Positions 17,376 to 27,976 of a stretch of DNA of 64,000 bases are shown here, piece after piece (the first letter of the stretch is position 1; each line of letters opens with the position of its first letter). A program made the translations under genes and the position numbers. The notes under the pieces are model-generated. The model searched no databases, was not told where the DNA came from, and worked only from the letters and a program-made list of their open reading frames with translations. Source of the DNA: Gilliamella sp. WF3-4 (GTDB lineage Bacteria; Pseudomonadota; Gammaproteobacteria; Enterobacterales; Orbaceae); NCBI RefSeq assembly GCF_001690275.1, contig NZ_LZGW01000045.1, forward strand, positions 1 to 64,000, written 5' to 3'.

Positions 17376-18047
17376 ATGTATTTTTCTCGAGTTACTTTAA
17401 AACTGAATCGGCTTCATGATGTTTTACATCAGAAAATGCAAAATTCGGGGCCTTATGCAATTCATCAATGGTTATGGCAACTCTTCCCTAATCAGGATAA
17501 ACGCGCCTTTTTATTCCATGAGGAACAAATAGGTAAAGGTTATCAATACTATTTATTATCGGAAACCGAGCCACTCTCAAATCATGATCTATTTTCAATA
17601 GAAACTAAACCATATCAACCCAAATTAATTGTTGGAATGAGATTGATTTTTTCCTTACGAGCTAATCCTGTGGTATTTAAAAATGGTAAACGTAGTGATG
17701 TAATGATGAATGCTAAATATCTAGCAAAACAACAAGGTTTAAGTTCAAAAGAGATAAAAATCCGACAAAATGATGCAGCAATCAACTGGTTAATAAAACA
17801 GAGTGAAACCAGAGGATTTTCATTATTAACAACAGATGATCAACAAGTACATTGCACGGTCACCAGTTATAACCAACAGCAATTTAGTAAAAGAAATGAT
17901 CTTAAACCGATTACTTATAGCACCGTTGATTATCAAGGGGTGTTAACGGTGACGGATACAGAATTGTTTTTGAACACAATTTATCGAGGTATTGGTAAAA
18001 GTAAAGGATTTGGTTGTGGCTTATTCTTGATAAAACATTATCAATAG
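17376..18047 (+). CDS. casE: CRISPR RNA endoribonuclease Cas6e (CasE)
   Basis: Cleaves the pre-crRNA at the base of each repeat hairpin and stays bound to the 3' end. The 223 aa (E. coli 199) carry the conserved IHQWLWQLFP segment; His at about residue 30 aligns with the catalytic His20 of the E. coli enzyme. The carboxy end has the glycine-rich GIGKSKGFGCGLF. The ATG directly follows the cas5e stop. The conserved hairpins in the degenerate mini-CRISPR would be possible substrates. Confidence 0.94.
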   Translation: MYFSRVTLKLNRLHDVLHQKMQNSGPYAIHQWLWQLFPNQDKRAFLFHEEQIGKGYQYYLLSETEPLSNHDLFSIETKPYQPKLIVGMRLIFSLRANPVVFKNGKRSDVMMNAKYLAKQQGLSSKEIKIRQNDAAINWLIKQSETRGFSLLTTDDQQVHCTVTSYNQQQFSKRNDLKPITYSTVDYQGVLTVTDTELFLNTIYRGIGKSKGFGCGLFLIKHYQ

Positions 18048-18060
18048 GATGGGGGGTGCT

Positions 18061-19274
<1,214 letters not shown>

Positions 19275-19358
19275 GTTAATGTTCTTTAAAAATTAGAAAA
19301 ATTTGGTAGAATTTAATAGCAGATATAAGTTTAAATAAAACAAATATCTATATTTAGA
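19275..19358 (+). promoter_or_regulatory. CRISPR leader
   Basis: An 84-bp AT-rich stretch between cas2 and the first repeat, ending TTTAGA as in E. coli I-E leaders. A possible promoter is TTGGTA (19303-19308) with TATAAG (19324-19329) at 15-bp spacing. I see no exact IHF consensus. Confidence 0.7.
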
Positions 19359-19509
19359 GTGTTCCCTGTAGGTACAGGGATAAACCGCCCTCAAAGAGGG
19401 CAGGCGGATTAGTATGCGCGTGTTCCCTGTAGGTACAGGGATAAACCGCTGAGAAATTAACTCAGAAAGCCTCTGAAGCTGTGTTCCTTGTACCCACAGA
19501 GGTAAAGCT
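19359..19509 (+). CRISPR. Type I-E CRISPR array, three repeats and two spacers
   Basis: Repeats of 29 bp lie at 19359-19387 and 19420-19448 (identical; GTGTTCCC..., stem CCCTGT/ACAGGG, end ATAAACCG) and at 19481-19509 (degenerate terminal repeat with about nine changes). The two spacers are 32 bp each (19388-19419 and 19449-19480). The period of 61 bp is exactly that of I-E. The orientation, with the leader next to cas2 and the decayed repeat last, is standard. Both spacers contain short inverted repeats. Confidence 0.97.
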
Positions 19510-19834
19510 GTATTTGTTATATGTTTCATTTATTTTATAGAAATTTAATTAAAATAAAAACTTTAATAAAATCAATGGGTTTTCTGAATGATTTTTATTG
19601 CTACATTAAATATCTATTGGTTGGTTGTTATTGTATTAATTATAAGTTTAATATTCTCTTTATTATAAATAGTTTACAATTAACGGAAAGTTTAACAATA
19701 TAGTTGTTATTATAATATTTACTGTAAAACTAAAAGAAATTATTAATAATGCTGTCTAAAATAATTAGCAAAAATGGCGTACAATATAATGGCATATAAA
19801 TGCAGATTTATTATAAATAATTTAGGAATTTAGT
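19510..19834. other. Non-coding region between the CRISPR array and tmk
   Basis: 325 bp of AT-rich sequence. A 60-codon open frame at 19521-19703 lacks a ribosome site and looks random. A TATAAT at 19785-19790 probably belongs to the tmk promoter, with a poor -35. Confidence 0.5.
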
Positions 19835-20473
19835 ATGACAGGCAAATTTATTGCCATTGAAGGGCTTGAAGGCGCAGGTAAAACGACGGCGATTAATATC
19901 GTTGCTCGCATTTTGAATCAACATCATATTGATGATATACAATTCACTCGTGAGCCAGGCGGTACGCCGATTGCTGAAGCTTTACGTAATATTATTAAAA
20001 ATGGTTTAGATAATGAGCCTTTAACTGATAAAGCTGAATTACTTATGCTATATGCCGCACGTATTCAGTTGATTGACAATGTGATTAAACCAGCACTGCA
20101 TGCGGGTAAATGGGTTATTGGCGATCGTCATGATTTATCCACGCAAGCTTATCAAGGTGGAGGGCGTCAGTTAGATAAAGTTTTTATGATGACACTAAAG
20201 GAACAAGTATTAGGTGATTTTAAACCTGATCTGACTTTGTATTTGGATATTGATCCTGAAAGTGGTTTGCGGCGAGCAAGATCTCGGGGCGATCTCGATC
20301 GTATTGAACAACAGTCGCTACCTTTTTTTAAGCGAGTTCATCAACGCTATTTAGAACTAGCCAAACAAGATGAAACGATTAGGATGGTCGATGCTACAAA
20401 ATCAATTGACAATGTAGCTGAGCAAATTGAACAAATTTTAATAGATTGGTTAACAAAACAGGTTAATATTTAA
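19835..20473 (+). CDS. tmk: Thymidylate kinase
   Basis: Phosphorylates dTMP to dTDP. The 212 aa (E. coli 213) show P-loop GAGKTT at about residues 13-18, the [15 protein letters not shown] substrate motif and a lid segment rich in arginine ([13 protein letters not shown]). It overlaps holB by one base, as in the E. coli tmk-holB arrangement. Confidence 0.96.
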   Translation: MTGKFIAIEGLEGAGKTTAINIVARILNQHHIDDIQFTREPGGTPIAEALRNIIKNGLDNEPLTDKAELLMLYAARIQLIDNVIKPALHAGKWVIGDRHDLSTQAYQGGGRQLDKVFMMTLKEQVLGDFKPDLTLYLDIDPESGLRRARSRGDLDRIEQQSLPFFKRVHQRYLELAKQDETIRMVDATKSIDNVAEQIEQILIDWLTKQVNI

Positions 20474-21468
20474 TGATGTTAAGTGATTATCCTTGGCTTT
20501 TGCTACCTTATCAGCAATTGGCTTCTGGTATTATGCATAAGCGTGCTCATCATGCGCTATTAATTAGTTATGTCCAAGGTAGCGGTGAAAATGAATTTAT
20601 TGAAAATCTTGTCAACCGTTTGTTATGCCAAAATTCACAGCAATTGGAGCCGTGCTTTAAATGCCACAGTTGCCAATTGTTTTTGTCTCATCATCACCCT
20701 GATTATTATGCGATAACTAATGAACAAGGTAAGCAATCAATAGGTATTGATCAAATACGTAATATATCTAGCAAGATTTACGAAAAATCCCAGCAAGGCG
20801 GTAACAAAGTTATTTGGATAAAACATGCCGCTTTAATGACTGAAGCAGCGGCTAATGCACTACTAAAAACGTTAGAAGAACCGCCAGACAGTACATATTT
20901 TATTTTAAGTGATGAGCATAATAGCCAATTATTACCTACGATTCATAGCCGTTGTTTTTCTTATTTTTTACCAACTCCAAAGTTAGAACAATCTATTGAG
21001 TGGTTAAAAAATAAACATGATCAACAATGCAGTGATAATGAGCTTGCTTCGGCGTTATTATTGAGCGAAAATGCGCCACTAAGAGCTATCGCACTATTAG
21101 CACCAGAAAAGTGGCAACAAAGAAACGTGTTTTGTAGCCAATTATTAGAGGTTATTCCTCAAAATAATTATTGGCAATTAGCAAAGACCTTTGATAATGA
21201 AGATTTTATTGAACGAATTATTTGGTTTTGCGCTTTATTAAGCGATGCGCTTAAAGCAAAGCAAAAAGCGGGGCGCTTTATTGTTAATCGTGATCAAGTC
21301 CCGTTAGTTCGATTACTTGCGACTCAAAATAATGAAAAGCTTTCTGCTCTTTATCATTTATGGTTACAAGCAAGAAATCAGTTATTGACTATTACAGGAT
21401 TGAATAAGGAGCTGATTATTTATAATGTACTTGCTCAATCCGAATTAATTAGCGAGGCAAAAAGCTAA
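20473..21468 (+). CDS. holB: DNA polymerase III delta-prime subunit
   Basis: Rigid stator of the clamp loader. The 331 aa (E. coli 334) contain the zinc-module cysteines CFKCHSC preceding HHHPDYY, and the TEAAANALLKTLEEPP segment with the SRC motif typical of delta-prime. It has a degraded P-loop, as is normal for this subunit. Translationally coupled to tmk. The usual neighbour tatD is absent; an acyltransferase module follows. Confidence 0.94.
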   Translation: MMLSDYPWLLLPYQQLASGIMHKRAHHALLISYVQGSGENEFIENLVNRLLCQNSQQLEPCFKCHSCQLFLSHHHPDYYAITNEQGKQSIGIDQIRNISSKIYEKSQQGGNKVIWIKHAALMTEAAANALLKTLEEPPDSTYFILSDEHNSQLLPTIHSRCFSYFLPTPKLEQSIEWLKNKHDQQCSDNELASALLLSENAPLRAIALLAPEKWQQRNVFCSQLLEVIPQNNYWQLAKTFDNEDFIERIIWFCALLSDALKAKQKAGRFIVNRDQVPLVRLLATQNNEKLSALYHLWLQARNQLLTITGLNKELIIYNVLAQSELISEAKS

Positions 21469-21530
21469 GCTGTTTATAAAAATTTTATTAATGCTTCAAA
21501 AAAGCACACATTTAAGCTAAAAGGATCGTA

Positions 21531-22931
21531 GTGAGTTATTTATCTATTGAATTTTGTTTACTTTTTATCGCTTTTTTTGCCTTGTATTGGGGTTGTCGCT
21601 TATCACCCAAAACACAAAATACTCTGCTTTTAGTTGTAAGTTACCTGATTGTTGGTAGTTACAGCTGGCGATTTTCACTCATCCTTTTTATTTATACCTG
21701 TGTGATCTATTTTTTTTCTGTGATGATCGCAGCATCAGAACGCAATGCCAAGCGATGGTTAATTTTAGGGTTATGCGTATCTATAATTAATCTAGCATTA
21801 TTTAAATATTTTGATTTTTTCCGTTACGAGTTACAAGATCTGTTTAATTTATTAGATTTACCGATTTTGCTTCCCGCTATTACGGTATTAATCCCTATTG
21901 GGATCTCATTTTACACCTTTCATTCAATAAGTTATTTAGTTTCAGTAAAAAATCAGGAGTTACCTGTTGCTAATTTTTGGGATTTTGCCTTATTTCTGTC
22001 CTTTTTCCCAAGTATTATTGCAGGCCCTATTAACCGAGCAAAAGACTTTCTACCTCAAATTAATGTTAATCAACCGCGTGAAATTTTAGAGCCATTTCGC
22101 GCATTTACGCTACTTATCTTAGCTGTGATAAAGGTTTACTGTTTAGGTGGTTTAGTTAATGAGCATTGGGTTACACCTATATTTGCTAACCCACTAGAAT
22201 TTAGTGTGGTTGATTTATTAGTTGGCCTTTATGCGTATGCAATACAGATTTATTTAAACTTTTCTGGATATACTGATTTAGTTACTGGCATTGCTCTATT
22301 ATTAGGTTTTCGTTTGCCAATCAACTTTAATCTTCCTTATTTGTCATTGAATTTGAGAGAGTTTTGGGTACGTTGGCATATTAGTTTATCACGTTGGATT
22401 CGTGACTATATTTATATTCCTTTAGGCGGAAGTCGTCGAGGATTTATACGCACTCAAATTAATGTCATGTTAGCCATGTTATTATCGGGATTGTGGCATG
22501 GTGCTGGCGTTAATTTTATTATTTGGGGGGCATGTCATGGTATTGGTATTGTGGTACTTAACATTGGCGACCGTTATTTGGGGCAAGGTTGGATAGCTGC
22601 GCGTTCGCCACTGATGGCACGGTTATTAACATGGCACTATATTTGTTTTACATGGCTGTTTTTTAATAGTGAAAGTTTATCTGATGCTGTAGATTATTTG
22701 ACAGCATTAACGCATAACTTCTTGATAGAACCGCATCATGTTGGGGCGTTTTTGGTTATTTGTGTCATCTACCTTGCCTACCCAATGTGTAAAAATTTGA
22801 CTGAGTGGTTTATTTTACAGTTGACTAAAATGCCGAATTACTATTTACCTTTAGTTTTTATTTTGATTTTATGGCTGACGATTTATATTGCACCATCAGG
22901 AATGCCAAACTTTATTTACGCTAATTTTTAA
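21531..22931 (+). CDS. MBOAT-family O-acyltransferase (AlgI/PatA-like)
   Basis: Multi-pass membrane protein of 466 aa that moves acyl groups across the membrane for O-acetylation of an envelope polymer. It has about 10 hydrophobic segments, the family motif WVRWHISLSRWIRDYIYIP and the catalytic-His segment LSGLWHGAGVNFIIWG. The start is GTG at 21531 with GGA upstream. It opens a three-gene set with two SGNH esterase-fold proteins (small gap, then an 8-bp overlap). That combination is known from PatA/PatB peptidoglycan acetylation and alginate or cellulose acetylation. The substrate here is not determinable from sequence. Confidence 0.9.
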   Translation: MSYLSIEFCLLFIAFFALYWGCRLSPKTQNTLLLVVSYLIVGSYSWRFSLILFIYTCVIYFFSVMIAASERNAKRWLILGLCVSIINLALFKYFDFFRYELQDLFNLLDLPILLPAITVLIPIGISFYTFHSISYLVSVKNQELPVANFWDFALFLSFFPSIIAGPINRAKDFLPQINVNQPREILEPFRAFTLLILAVIKVYCLGGLVNEHWVTPIFANPLEFSVVDLLVGLYAYAIQIYLNFSGYTDLVTGIALLLGFRLPINFNLPYLSLNLREFWVRWHISLSRWIRDYIYIPLGGSRRGFIRTQINVMLAMLLSGLWHGAGVNFIIWGACHGIGIVVLNIGDRYLGQGWIAARSPLMARLLTWHYICFTWLFFNSESLSDAVDYLTALTHNFLIEPHHVGAFLVICVIYLAYPMCKNLTEWFILQLTKMPNYYLPLVFILILWLTIYIAPSGMPNFIYANF

Positions 22932-22943
22932 TGATGCTTAATT

Positions 22944-24161
22944 ATGAAAATATATAAAAAATCGTTTTCAAAAAATAATAAAAAATCCAAACCGAATTTG
23001 AAACGGCAACGTAATAAATCACAGCATAAAAATACGCTTAAAAAAGATTGTAAAAAAAATAAGAAAACAAATTCATCTCTTGTTGTTACTAGCAATCTTT
23101 TGTCTACTCGCTATGTATTTTTGATAATGTTTGTTACCGCTATTGCGTTAATAGCCATTTACTACAAATCAATATTGATTTATTGCGAGCAAGTGTATCA
23201 TACCGATTTGTTGAATAATAATACGCTTGCAAACCAAGAAAGTTTGATACAAGAGCTTGAAACAAGCAAGGATGACGAACAGGATTTTCAAAAATATATA
23301 TCAATAAACATACTTCCTCCGTTTTCTCAGTTGCTTGATGTTGCGGTGAAAGATGCTAAAAATAAGACAATTGATGCTTTAAAGAATGCAAAACTTGAAA
23401 GTGGACAAAGAGTCAATACTGACAACGTGTCCGAAACAGACCTAGCACAGCAAGATGAAAATCAAAAAGCACAAAAAGACACAGTACCAGTTGAGCCACA
23501 ACCCATTATATTAACAAGCAATGATAAGGTGTTTTTTGCTGGTGATTCTTTAATGCAAGGTGTTGCACCATATGTTAAAAAAATGCTATTCAAGCAGTAT
23601 AAAATAGAAAGCCTTGATTTGAGCAAACAGAGCACTGGGCTTGCTTATCCGAGTGCTTTTGATTGGCCAAAAACAATTAGTGATAATCTAATTGCAGATC
23701 CTTCAATTAAATTGCTTGTTGTTTTTCTTGGCGCAAATGATCCTTGGGATTTTCCAGTTAAAGGCTATGTCAAATATGCTAAATTCCAATCCGGCTTGTG
23801 GGAAGAACACTACCGTTTGCGTATTGAATCTATTTTAAATAGTGCCATAGAGCATGATGTTCAAATACTTTGGCTGGCAGCGCCTTGTATGCGCAAACCA
23901 AAATTAAATAATGCGATGGTTTATCTAAATAATTTATATCAGTCCGAATTAGAAAAAGTCCAACAACATTTCTTAATGACAAATGATTTATTGGGATGTA
24001 CGTATCAAAAATTTAGTAATTTCGTAGAAAGCAATAAAGCAAAAGTTAAGGTAAGGGTTGATGATGGTGTTCACTTTACGCCAACAGGCCAAAAAATTCT
24101 AGCAAAGGCCATTATGGAAAAAATAATTTATAAAGAATTAGAGGACACCCATAGTGATTAA
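22944..24161 (+). CDS. Membrane-anchored SGNH/GDSL (DUF459-like) O-acetyltransferase partner
   Basis: A 405-aa protein with a very basic cytoplasmic tail of about 50 residues (mostly Lys/Asn), one transmembrane segment at about 55-75, a linker, and a periplasmic SGNH hydrolase domain from about 190. The blocks are intact: GDSL near residue 200, GAND, and DGVHFTPTG near the end with the catalytic Asp-x-x-His. It probably accepts acetyl from the MBOAT partner and transfers it to polymer. It starts 12 bases after that gene. The lysine-rich tail is unusual. Confidence 0.8.
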   Translation: MKIYKKSFSKNNKKSKPNLKRQRNKSQHKNTLKKDCKKNKKTNSSLVVTSNLLSTRYVFLIMFVTAIALIAIYYKSILIYCEQVYHTDLLNNNTLANQESLIQELETSKDDEQDFQKYISINILPPFSQLLDVAVKDAKNKTIDALKNAKLESGQRVNTDNVSETDLAQQDENQKAQKDTVPVEPQPIILTSNDKVFFAGDSLMQGVAPYVKKMLFKQYKIESLDLSKQSTGLAYPSAFDWPKTISDNLIADPSIKLLVVFLGANDPWDFPVKGYVKYAKFQSGLWEEHYRLRIESILNSAIEHDVQILWLAAPCMRKPKLNNAMVYLNNLYQSELEKVQQHFLMTNDLLGCTYQKFSNFVESNKAKVKVRVDDGVHFTPTGQKILAKAIMEKIIYKELEDTHSD

Positions 24162-25317
24162 ATTTTTAAAATATATTATAGCCCTCATTGCAATAACGAT
24201 TACTGGTTGTAGTGTAGCTGAAAGTAAAACATCTACTGTTGTTGATTTTGGGGATCCTAACGCTAAACAATTTGCAGCGCGTTTGAACTCGTTAGCGGAT
24301 CATAAAAAAACTAACCGAGTAATCAATATTACTCAATTTGGCGATTCACATGTGGCAGCCGACTTTTTTACTGGTGAATTTAGAACATTAATGCAAAAAA
24401 AGTATGGCAACGCAGGTATTGGTTGGATAACGCCTATAGCGATAAAAGGGCAAAGCCATGCAGCGGTTACATGGCGAGCTAGAGATTGGGATATGCTAAG
24501 TAGCCGAACTTTAAGTAATCTTGATTTTCCCATGGGTGGTTTTATTGCTAAACCCATTAAAGATTCTGCTACTGTCCAAATTACAGCAAGAGGATCTTGC
24601 AATAAAAATTGGCAAGTTAAATTGACCTTTAAAACACTAAAAAACAACTCAAACCTACTATCGCTTTATGATGCTAATAACAATAAGATTAACTTCAGCT
24701 ATACACCAACCCCAAAGGTTTGGCAAACTGCATCGGTTTTATCTAAAATGCCTTTAGTTATCAAAGGCCAAAAAGAGATGGAACTGGGTGGTATTTGGTT
24801 AACTTGTAATCAACAATCTGGTGTTGTTGTTTCACCCATTGCGACTAATGGCGCTAAACAAACCATTTGGCAAAAGTGGGGAAAAAACTGGTTTAAAGAA
24901 CTTGCTGTATCGCAAAGTGATTTAGTGATCCTAGCATATGGTACCAATGAAAGTTTTGATGAAACATTAGACAGTAATCAATATCGAAAAAATTTAGTGA
25001 ATAATATCAGAATGATTCGCGAAACATTGCCTAATGCTGCTATTTTAATAATGACACCCCCAGACACTATGGCAAATGAAAAAAATATGCCTAAATCTTT
25101 TGCAAAGATAATGACTATTCAAAAGCAAGTTGCTAAATCTGAAAAAACGTTATTTTGGGATTGGCAAGTGGCAATGGGTGGTCAGTTTTCTATTAAGCAG
25201 TGGCGAAAACGTGGGCTTGCGCGTGCAGATTTAGTTCACCAAACATTAAAAGGATATAAAGAAAGTGCTCGTATCTTTTATGCTGATTTGAATGAATTTG
25301 TTAGAAAAAATAGCTAA
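24154..25317 (+). CDS. SGNH/GDSL esterase-fold lipoprotein
   Basis: A 387-aa protein starting with GTG at 24154, overlapping the previous gene by 8 bp, with GAGGA upstream. A lipoprotein signal ends TITGC, so it should be lipid-anchored in the periplasm. SGNH blocks are visible: FGDSHVAADFF near residue 60, AYGTNESFD near 260 and DLVHQT near the end. It resembles PatB-type proteins with a carbohydrate-like inserted domain. It probably completes the acetyl-transfer module as transferase or esterase; the exact role is unknown. Confidence 0.75.
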   Translation: MIKFLKYIIALIAITITGCSVAESKTSTVVDFGDPNAKQFAARLNSLADHKKTNRVINITQFGDSHVAADFFTGEFRTLMQKKYGNAGIGWITPIAIKGQSHAAVTWRARDWDMLSSRTLSNLDFPMGGFIAKPIKDSATVQITARGSCNKNWQVKLTFKTLKNNSNLLSLYDANNNKINFSYTPTPKVWQTASVLSKMPLVIKGQKEMELGGIWLTCNQQSGVVVSPIATNGAKQTIWQKWGKNWFKELAVSQSDLVILAYGTNESFDETLDSNQYRKNLVNNIRMIRETLPNAAILIMTPPDTMANEKNMPKSFAKIMTIQKQVAKSEKTLFWDWQVAMGGQFSIKQWRKRGLARADLVHQTLKGYKESARIFYADLNEFVRKNS

Positions 25318-25346
25318 AAATTTTGATTAAAAGGAACAAATAAGTT

Positions 25347-26051
25347 ATGCCATCACCTATTATTATTGCTGTTGATTTTGCAGATGTAAAATCAGCGTGG
25401 AATTTTATTGATCGTGTTGAACCAAAAGATTGTCGTCTTAAAATAGGTAAAGAGCTTTTTACACACGCAGGTCCCGAATTTATTAAGCAAATTATGCAAA
25501 AAGGTTTTGACGTTTTTTTAGATCTTAAATTTCATGATATCCCAAATACGGTTGCTAAAGCCGTAACTGCTGCGGCTGATTTAGGTATATGGATGACCAA
25601 TGTACATGCGAGTGGTGGGGCGCGCATGATGACAGCAGCTAAAGATGCTCTTTATTCATATGGTAAAGATGCGCCAATATTAATCGCTGTGACAGTATTA
25701 ACCAGCATGGAATCGACCGATTTACAAGAAATAGGTATTAATGCATCGCCTTTAGAGCAAGCAACTAAATTAGCTATGCTAGCTAAAAATTGTGGACTTG
25801 ATGGGGTAGTTTGTTCAGCAAAAGAAGTACAAAGTTTTAGAACGCGTTTAGGTAGTGACTTTAAATTAGTGACACCAGGTATTAGGCCTGCGGGTAGTAA
25901 CCCTGATGACCAACGCCGTATTATGACACCTCAACGTGCTCAAGCTGCTGGCTCTGATTACTTAGTCATTGGACGGCCAATTACTCAAGCAGAAGATCCA
26001 GCTAAAGCGTTAAAAACAATTTTGGCCACACTTGATACAAGTAAGAGTTAA
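25347..26051 (+). CDS. pyrF: Orotidine-5'-phosphate decarboxylase
   Basis: Last step of UMP synthesis. The 234 aa form a TIM barrel with the catalytic [10 protein letters not shown] motif (Asp-x-Lys-x-x-Asp) and the C-terminal phosphate-binding stretches VTPGIRP and VIGRPIT. Followed after 7 bases by yciH, the same pair as in E. coli. Confidence 0.96.
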   Translation: MPSPIIIAVDFADVKSAWNFIDRVEPKDCRLKIGKELFTHAGPEFIKQIMQKGFDVFLDLKFHDIPNTVAKAVTAAADLGIWMTNVHASGGARMMTAAKDALYSYGKDAPILIAVTVLTSMESTDLQEIGINASPLEQATKLAMLAKNCGLDGVVCSAKEVQSFRTRLGSDFKLVTPGIRPAGSNPDDQRRIMTPQRAQAAGSDYLVIGRPITQAEDPAKALKTILATLDTSKS

Positions 26052-26058
26052 TTAAATT

Positions 26059-26379
26059 ATGTCTGATAACCCGATTATTTATTCAACCGATCAAGGTCGA
26101 ATTAAACCGACAAAGCCAGCTATTTCACGTCCAAAGGGAGATGGCATTATTCGAATTCAGCGACAAACTTCAGGCCGTAAAGGTAAAGGTGTTTGTGTAA
26201 TTACCGGATTTGAGATAGACGATGCACAATTATTACAGTTAGCTGCTGAATTAAAAAAGCGCTGTGGTTGTGGTGGTTCAGTTAAAGATAGTGCTATTGA
26301 AATTCAAGGTGATAAACGAGATTTACTAAAATCATTGTTAGAAGAAAAAGGATTCAAAGTAAAATTAGCTGGAGGCTGA
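26059..26379 (+). CDS. yciH: SUI1/eIF1-like translation factor YciH
   Basis: A 106-aa protein, nearly all of it an SUI1 domain with the basic segment QTSGRKGKGV, the CGCGGSVKD loop and a terminal GFKVKLAGG. Related to archaeal and eukaryotic initiation factor 1; the bacterial role in start selection is limited. Co-transcribed with pyrF. Confidence 0.94.
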   Translation: MSDNPIIYSTDQGRIKPTKPAISRPKGDGIIRIQRQTSGRKGKGVCVITGFEIDDAQLLQLAAELKKRCGCGGSVKDSAIEIQGDKRDLLKSLLEEKGFKVKLAGG

Positions 26380-26390
26380 TTTCATGCTAT

Positions 26391-26422
26391 AAAAATAGCG
26401 TCCATAACTAAAAAGGACGCTA
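26391..26422 (-). terminator. Terminator of tmaR
   Basis: The 8-bp stem TAGCGTCC/GGACGCTA (26396-26403 with 26415-26422) is followed on the minus strand by TTTTT (26395-26391). It may also stop pyrF-yciH transcripts, though the plus-strand tail is weaker. Confidence 0.8.
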
Positions 26423-26440
26423 CTTATAAAAACATAGATA

Positions 26441-26761
26441 TTAATTTGATCGATAAGTACGCATTTTTTTACTTATTTCACGGCGTTCTTTAGATATTTC
26501 GGCATTTTTAATAATATAATCATCAACACGATCATCATAATCGCTTTTCATATTCGCAATAATTGCTTGAAGCTCTTCGTAAGTCATATCAGGTTTAATA
26601 TATTCACTTAAGTTTTCAAGTAAGAGTACACGTTTTTGGTTATCACGAATTTTCTTTTCATTGTCTGATATTTCACGCTTTAATTTATTTAAACGACGTG
26701 ATAGACGAATGTATTCTAATACATCTTGAAATGACGATGCGCTTGCTTTTTCCTTGTCCAT
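26441..26761 (-). CDS. tmaR: PTS-system polar localisation regulator TmaR (YeeX)
   Basis: A 106-aa helical coiled-coil protein. It carries long stretches shared with E. coli YeeX/Tma[51 protein letters not shown]. In E. coli TmaR holds enzyme I of the sugar phosphotransferase system at the cell pole. Convergent with yciH. Confidence 0.9.
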   Translation of the reverse strand: MDKEKASASSFQDVLEYIRLSRRLNKLKREISDNEKKIRDNQKRVLLLENLSEYIKPDMTYEELQAIIANMKSDYDDRVDDYIIKNAEISKERREISKKMRTYRSN

Positions 26762-27079
26762 CTATAACCCCTTATCTGAAAAATGGAAAATAAACTTCTA
26801 CTAATTATATACTAATATTTTTTTTTGGTCATATTTATTATATTTATTAAGCAATAAATGATATTTTTTACATTAACTAAAACTGCCTACTTGCACATCA
26901 ATTGCATTTAATTTGACTTTAATGACAGATTTAGCTTCACATTTTTCTTTAAAGGTTATGTCTTCTAGCAAAATTTATTTACAAAATAAGATAAAAATAA
27001 AAACAACTATTAAGAATTAGTACAAAGTATTGTACAATACTCCGAAATTTGTAAAGAGTGCCAGAATGAGAGAATCATA
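26762..27079. other. Intergenic region with divergent tmaR and accD promoters
   Basis: 318 bp of AT-rich sequence between divergent genes. The only distinctive element is a perfect palindrome near the accD start (separate entry). No gene is seen. Confidence 0.5.
27027..27042. promoter_or_regulatory. Perfect 16-bp palindrome upstream of accD
   Basis: AGTATTGTACAATACT ends 37 bp before the accD ATG and contains TACAAT, a plausible -10. A dyad overlapping a promoter is a typical repressor site; the regulator is unknown. Confidence 0.4.
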
Positions 27080-27970
27080 ATGAGCTGGATTGAAAAAATT
27101 CTTAGTAAAAATAATATATCGTCAGATCATAAAAAGGCGAATATTCCTGGTGGTGTTTGGACAAAATGCAGTAACTGTGAGCAAGTTATTTATCAGGCTG
27201 AACTGGATCTTAATTTAGAAGTCTGTCCAAAATGCGATCACCACATGCATATTCCCGCCCGTGTGCGCTTATACCGCTTTTTAGACGATGGTTCAGATGT
27301 CGAAATTGGCACAGATCTTATGCCTAAAGATATCTTAAAATTCAAAGATACTAAAAAATATAAGGATCGCTTAACTGCTGCACAAAAAGAAACTCACGAA
27401 AAAGAAGCAATGGTGGTAATGAAGGGGACATTGTTTGGTACACCTGTCGTTGTCGCTTGTTTTGAGTTTTCTTTCATTGGTGGATCGATGTCCTCTGTTG
27501 TTGGTGCATTATTTACTCGTGCAGCGGAACAAGCTATTGCCGATAAATGTCCGTTAATTTGTTTTTCAACAAGCGGTGGAGCACGAATGCAAGAGGCATT
27601 ATTTTCATTAATGCAAATGGCAAAAACCAGTGCTATTCTTGCCAAAATGCAAGATGAAGGCTTACCTTATATTTCAGTCATGACCGACCCCACAATGGGA
27701 GGGGTATCGGCAAGTTTGGCAATGTTAGGCGATATTAATATAGCTGAACCTAAAGCGTTAATCGGCTTTGCAGGGCCACGAGTGATCCAACAAACTGTAC
27801 GTGAAGTATTGCCTGAAGGATTTCAACGCAGTGAGTTTTTACTTGAAAAAGGCGCCATTGATATGATTATTCATCGTAAAGATATGCGACCTAAGATTGC
27901 CAGTTTAATAACAAAACTGATGAAACAGCCGGATCCTTTTAATGATGTTACTCTAAACGAGACAGTTTAA
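27080..27970 (+). CDS. accD: Acetyl-CoA carboxylase carboxyltransferase beta subunit
   Basis: With AccA transfers the carboxyl group to acetyl-CoA, the committed step of fatty acid synthesis. The 296 aa (E. coli 304) have an N-terminal zinc ribbon (CSNC at about 28-31, CPKC at about 51-54) and the crotonase-fold segments [11 protein letters not shown] and [11 protein letters not shown]. Followed immediately by folC, as in E. coli. Confidence 0.97.
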   Translation: MSWIEKILSKNNISSDHKKANIPGGVWTKCSNCEQVIYQAELDLNLEVCPKCDHHMHIPARVRLYRFLDDGSDVEIGTDLMPKDILKFKDTKKYKDRLTAAQKETHEKEAMVVMKGTLFGTPVVVACFEFSFIGGSMSSVVGALFTRAAEQAIADKCPLICFSTSGGARMQEALFSLMQMAKTSAILAKMQDEGLPYISVMTDPTMGGVSASLAMLGDINIAEPKALIGFAGPRVIQQTVREVLPEGFQRSEFLLEKGAIDMIIHRKDMRPKIASLITKLMKQPDPFNDVTLNETV

Positions 27971-27976
27971 TTGAGT

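Noticed and set aside
19293-19529. 78-codon minus-strand open frame across the CRISPR array
   Set aside because: It is a read-through of repeats and spacers, with no ribosome site.
19521-19703. 60-codon plus-strand open frame after the array
   Set aside because: Random AT-rich composition and no ribosome site.
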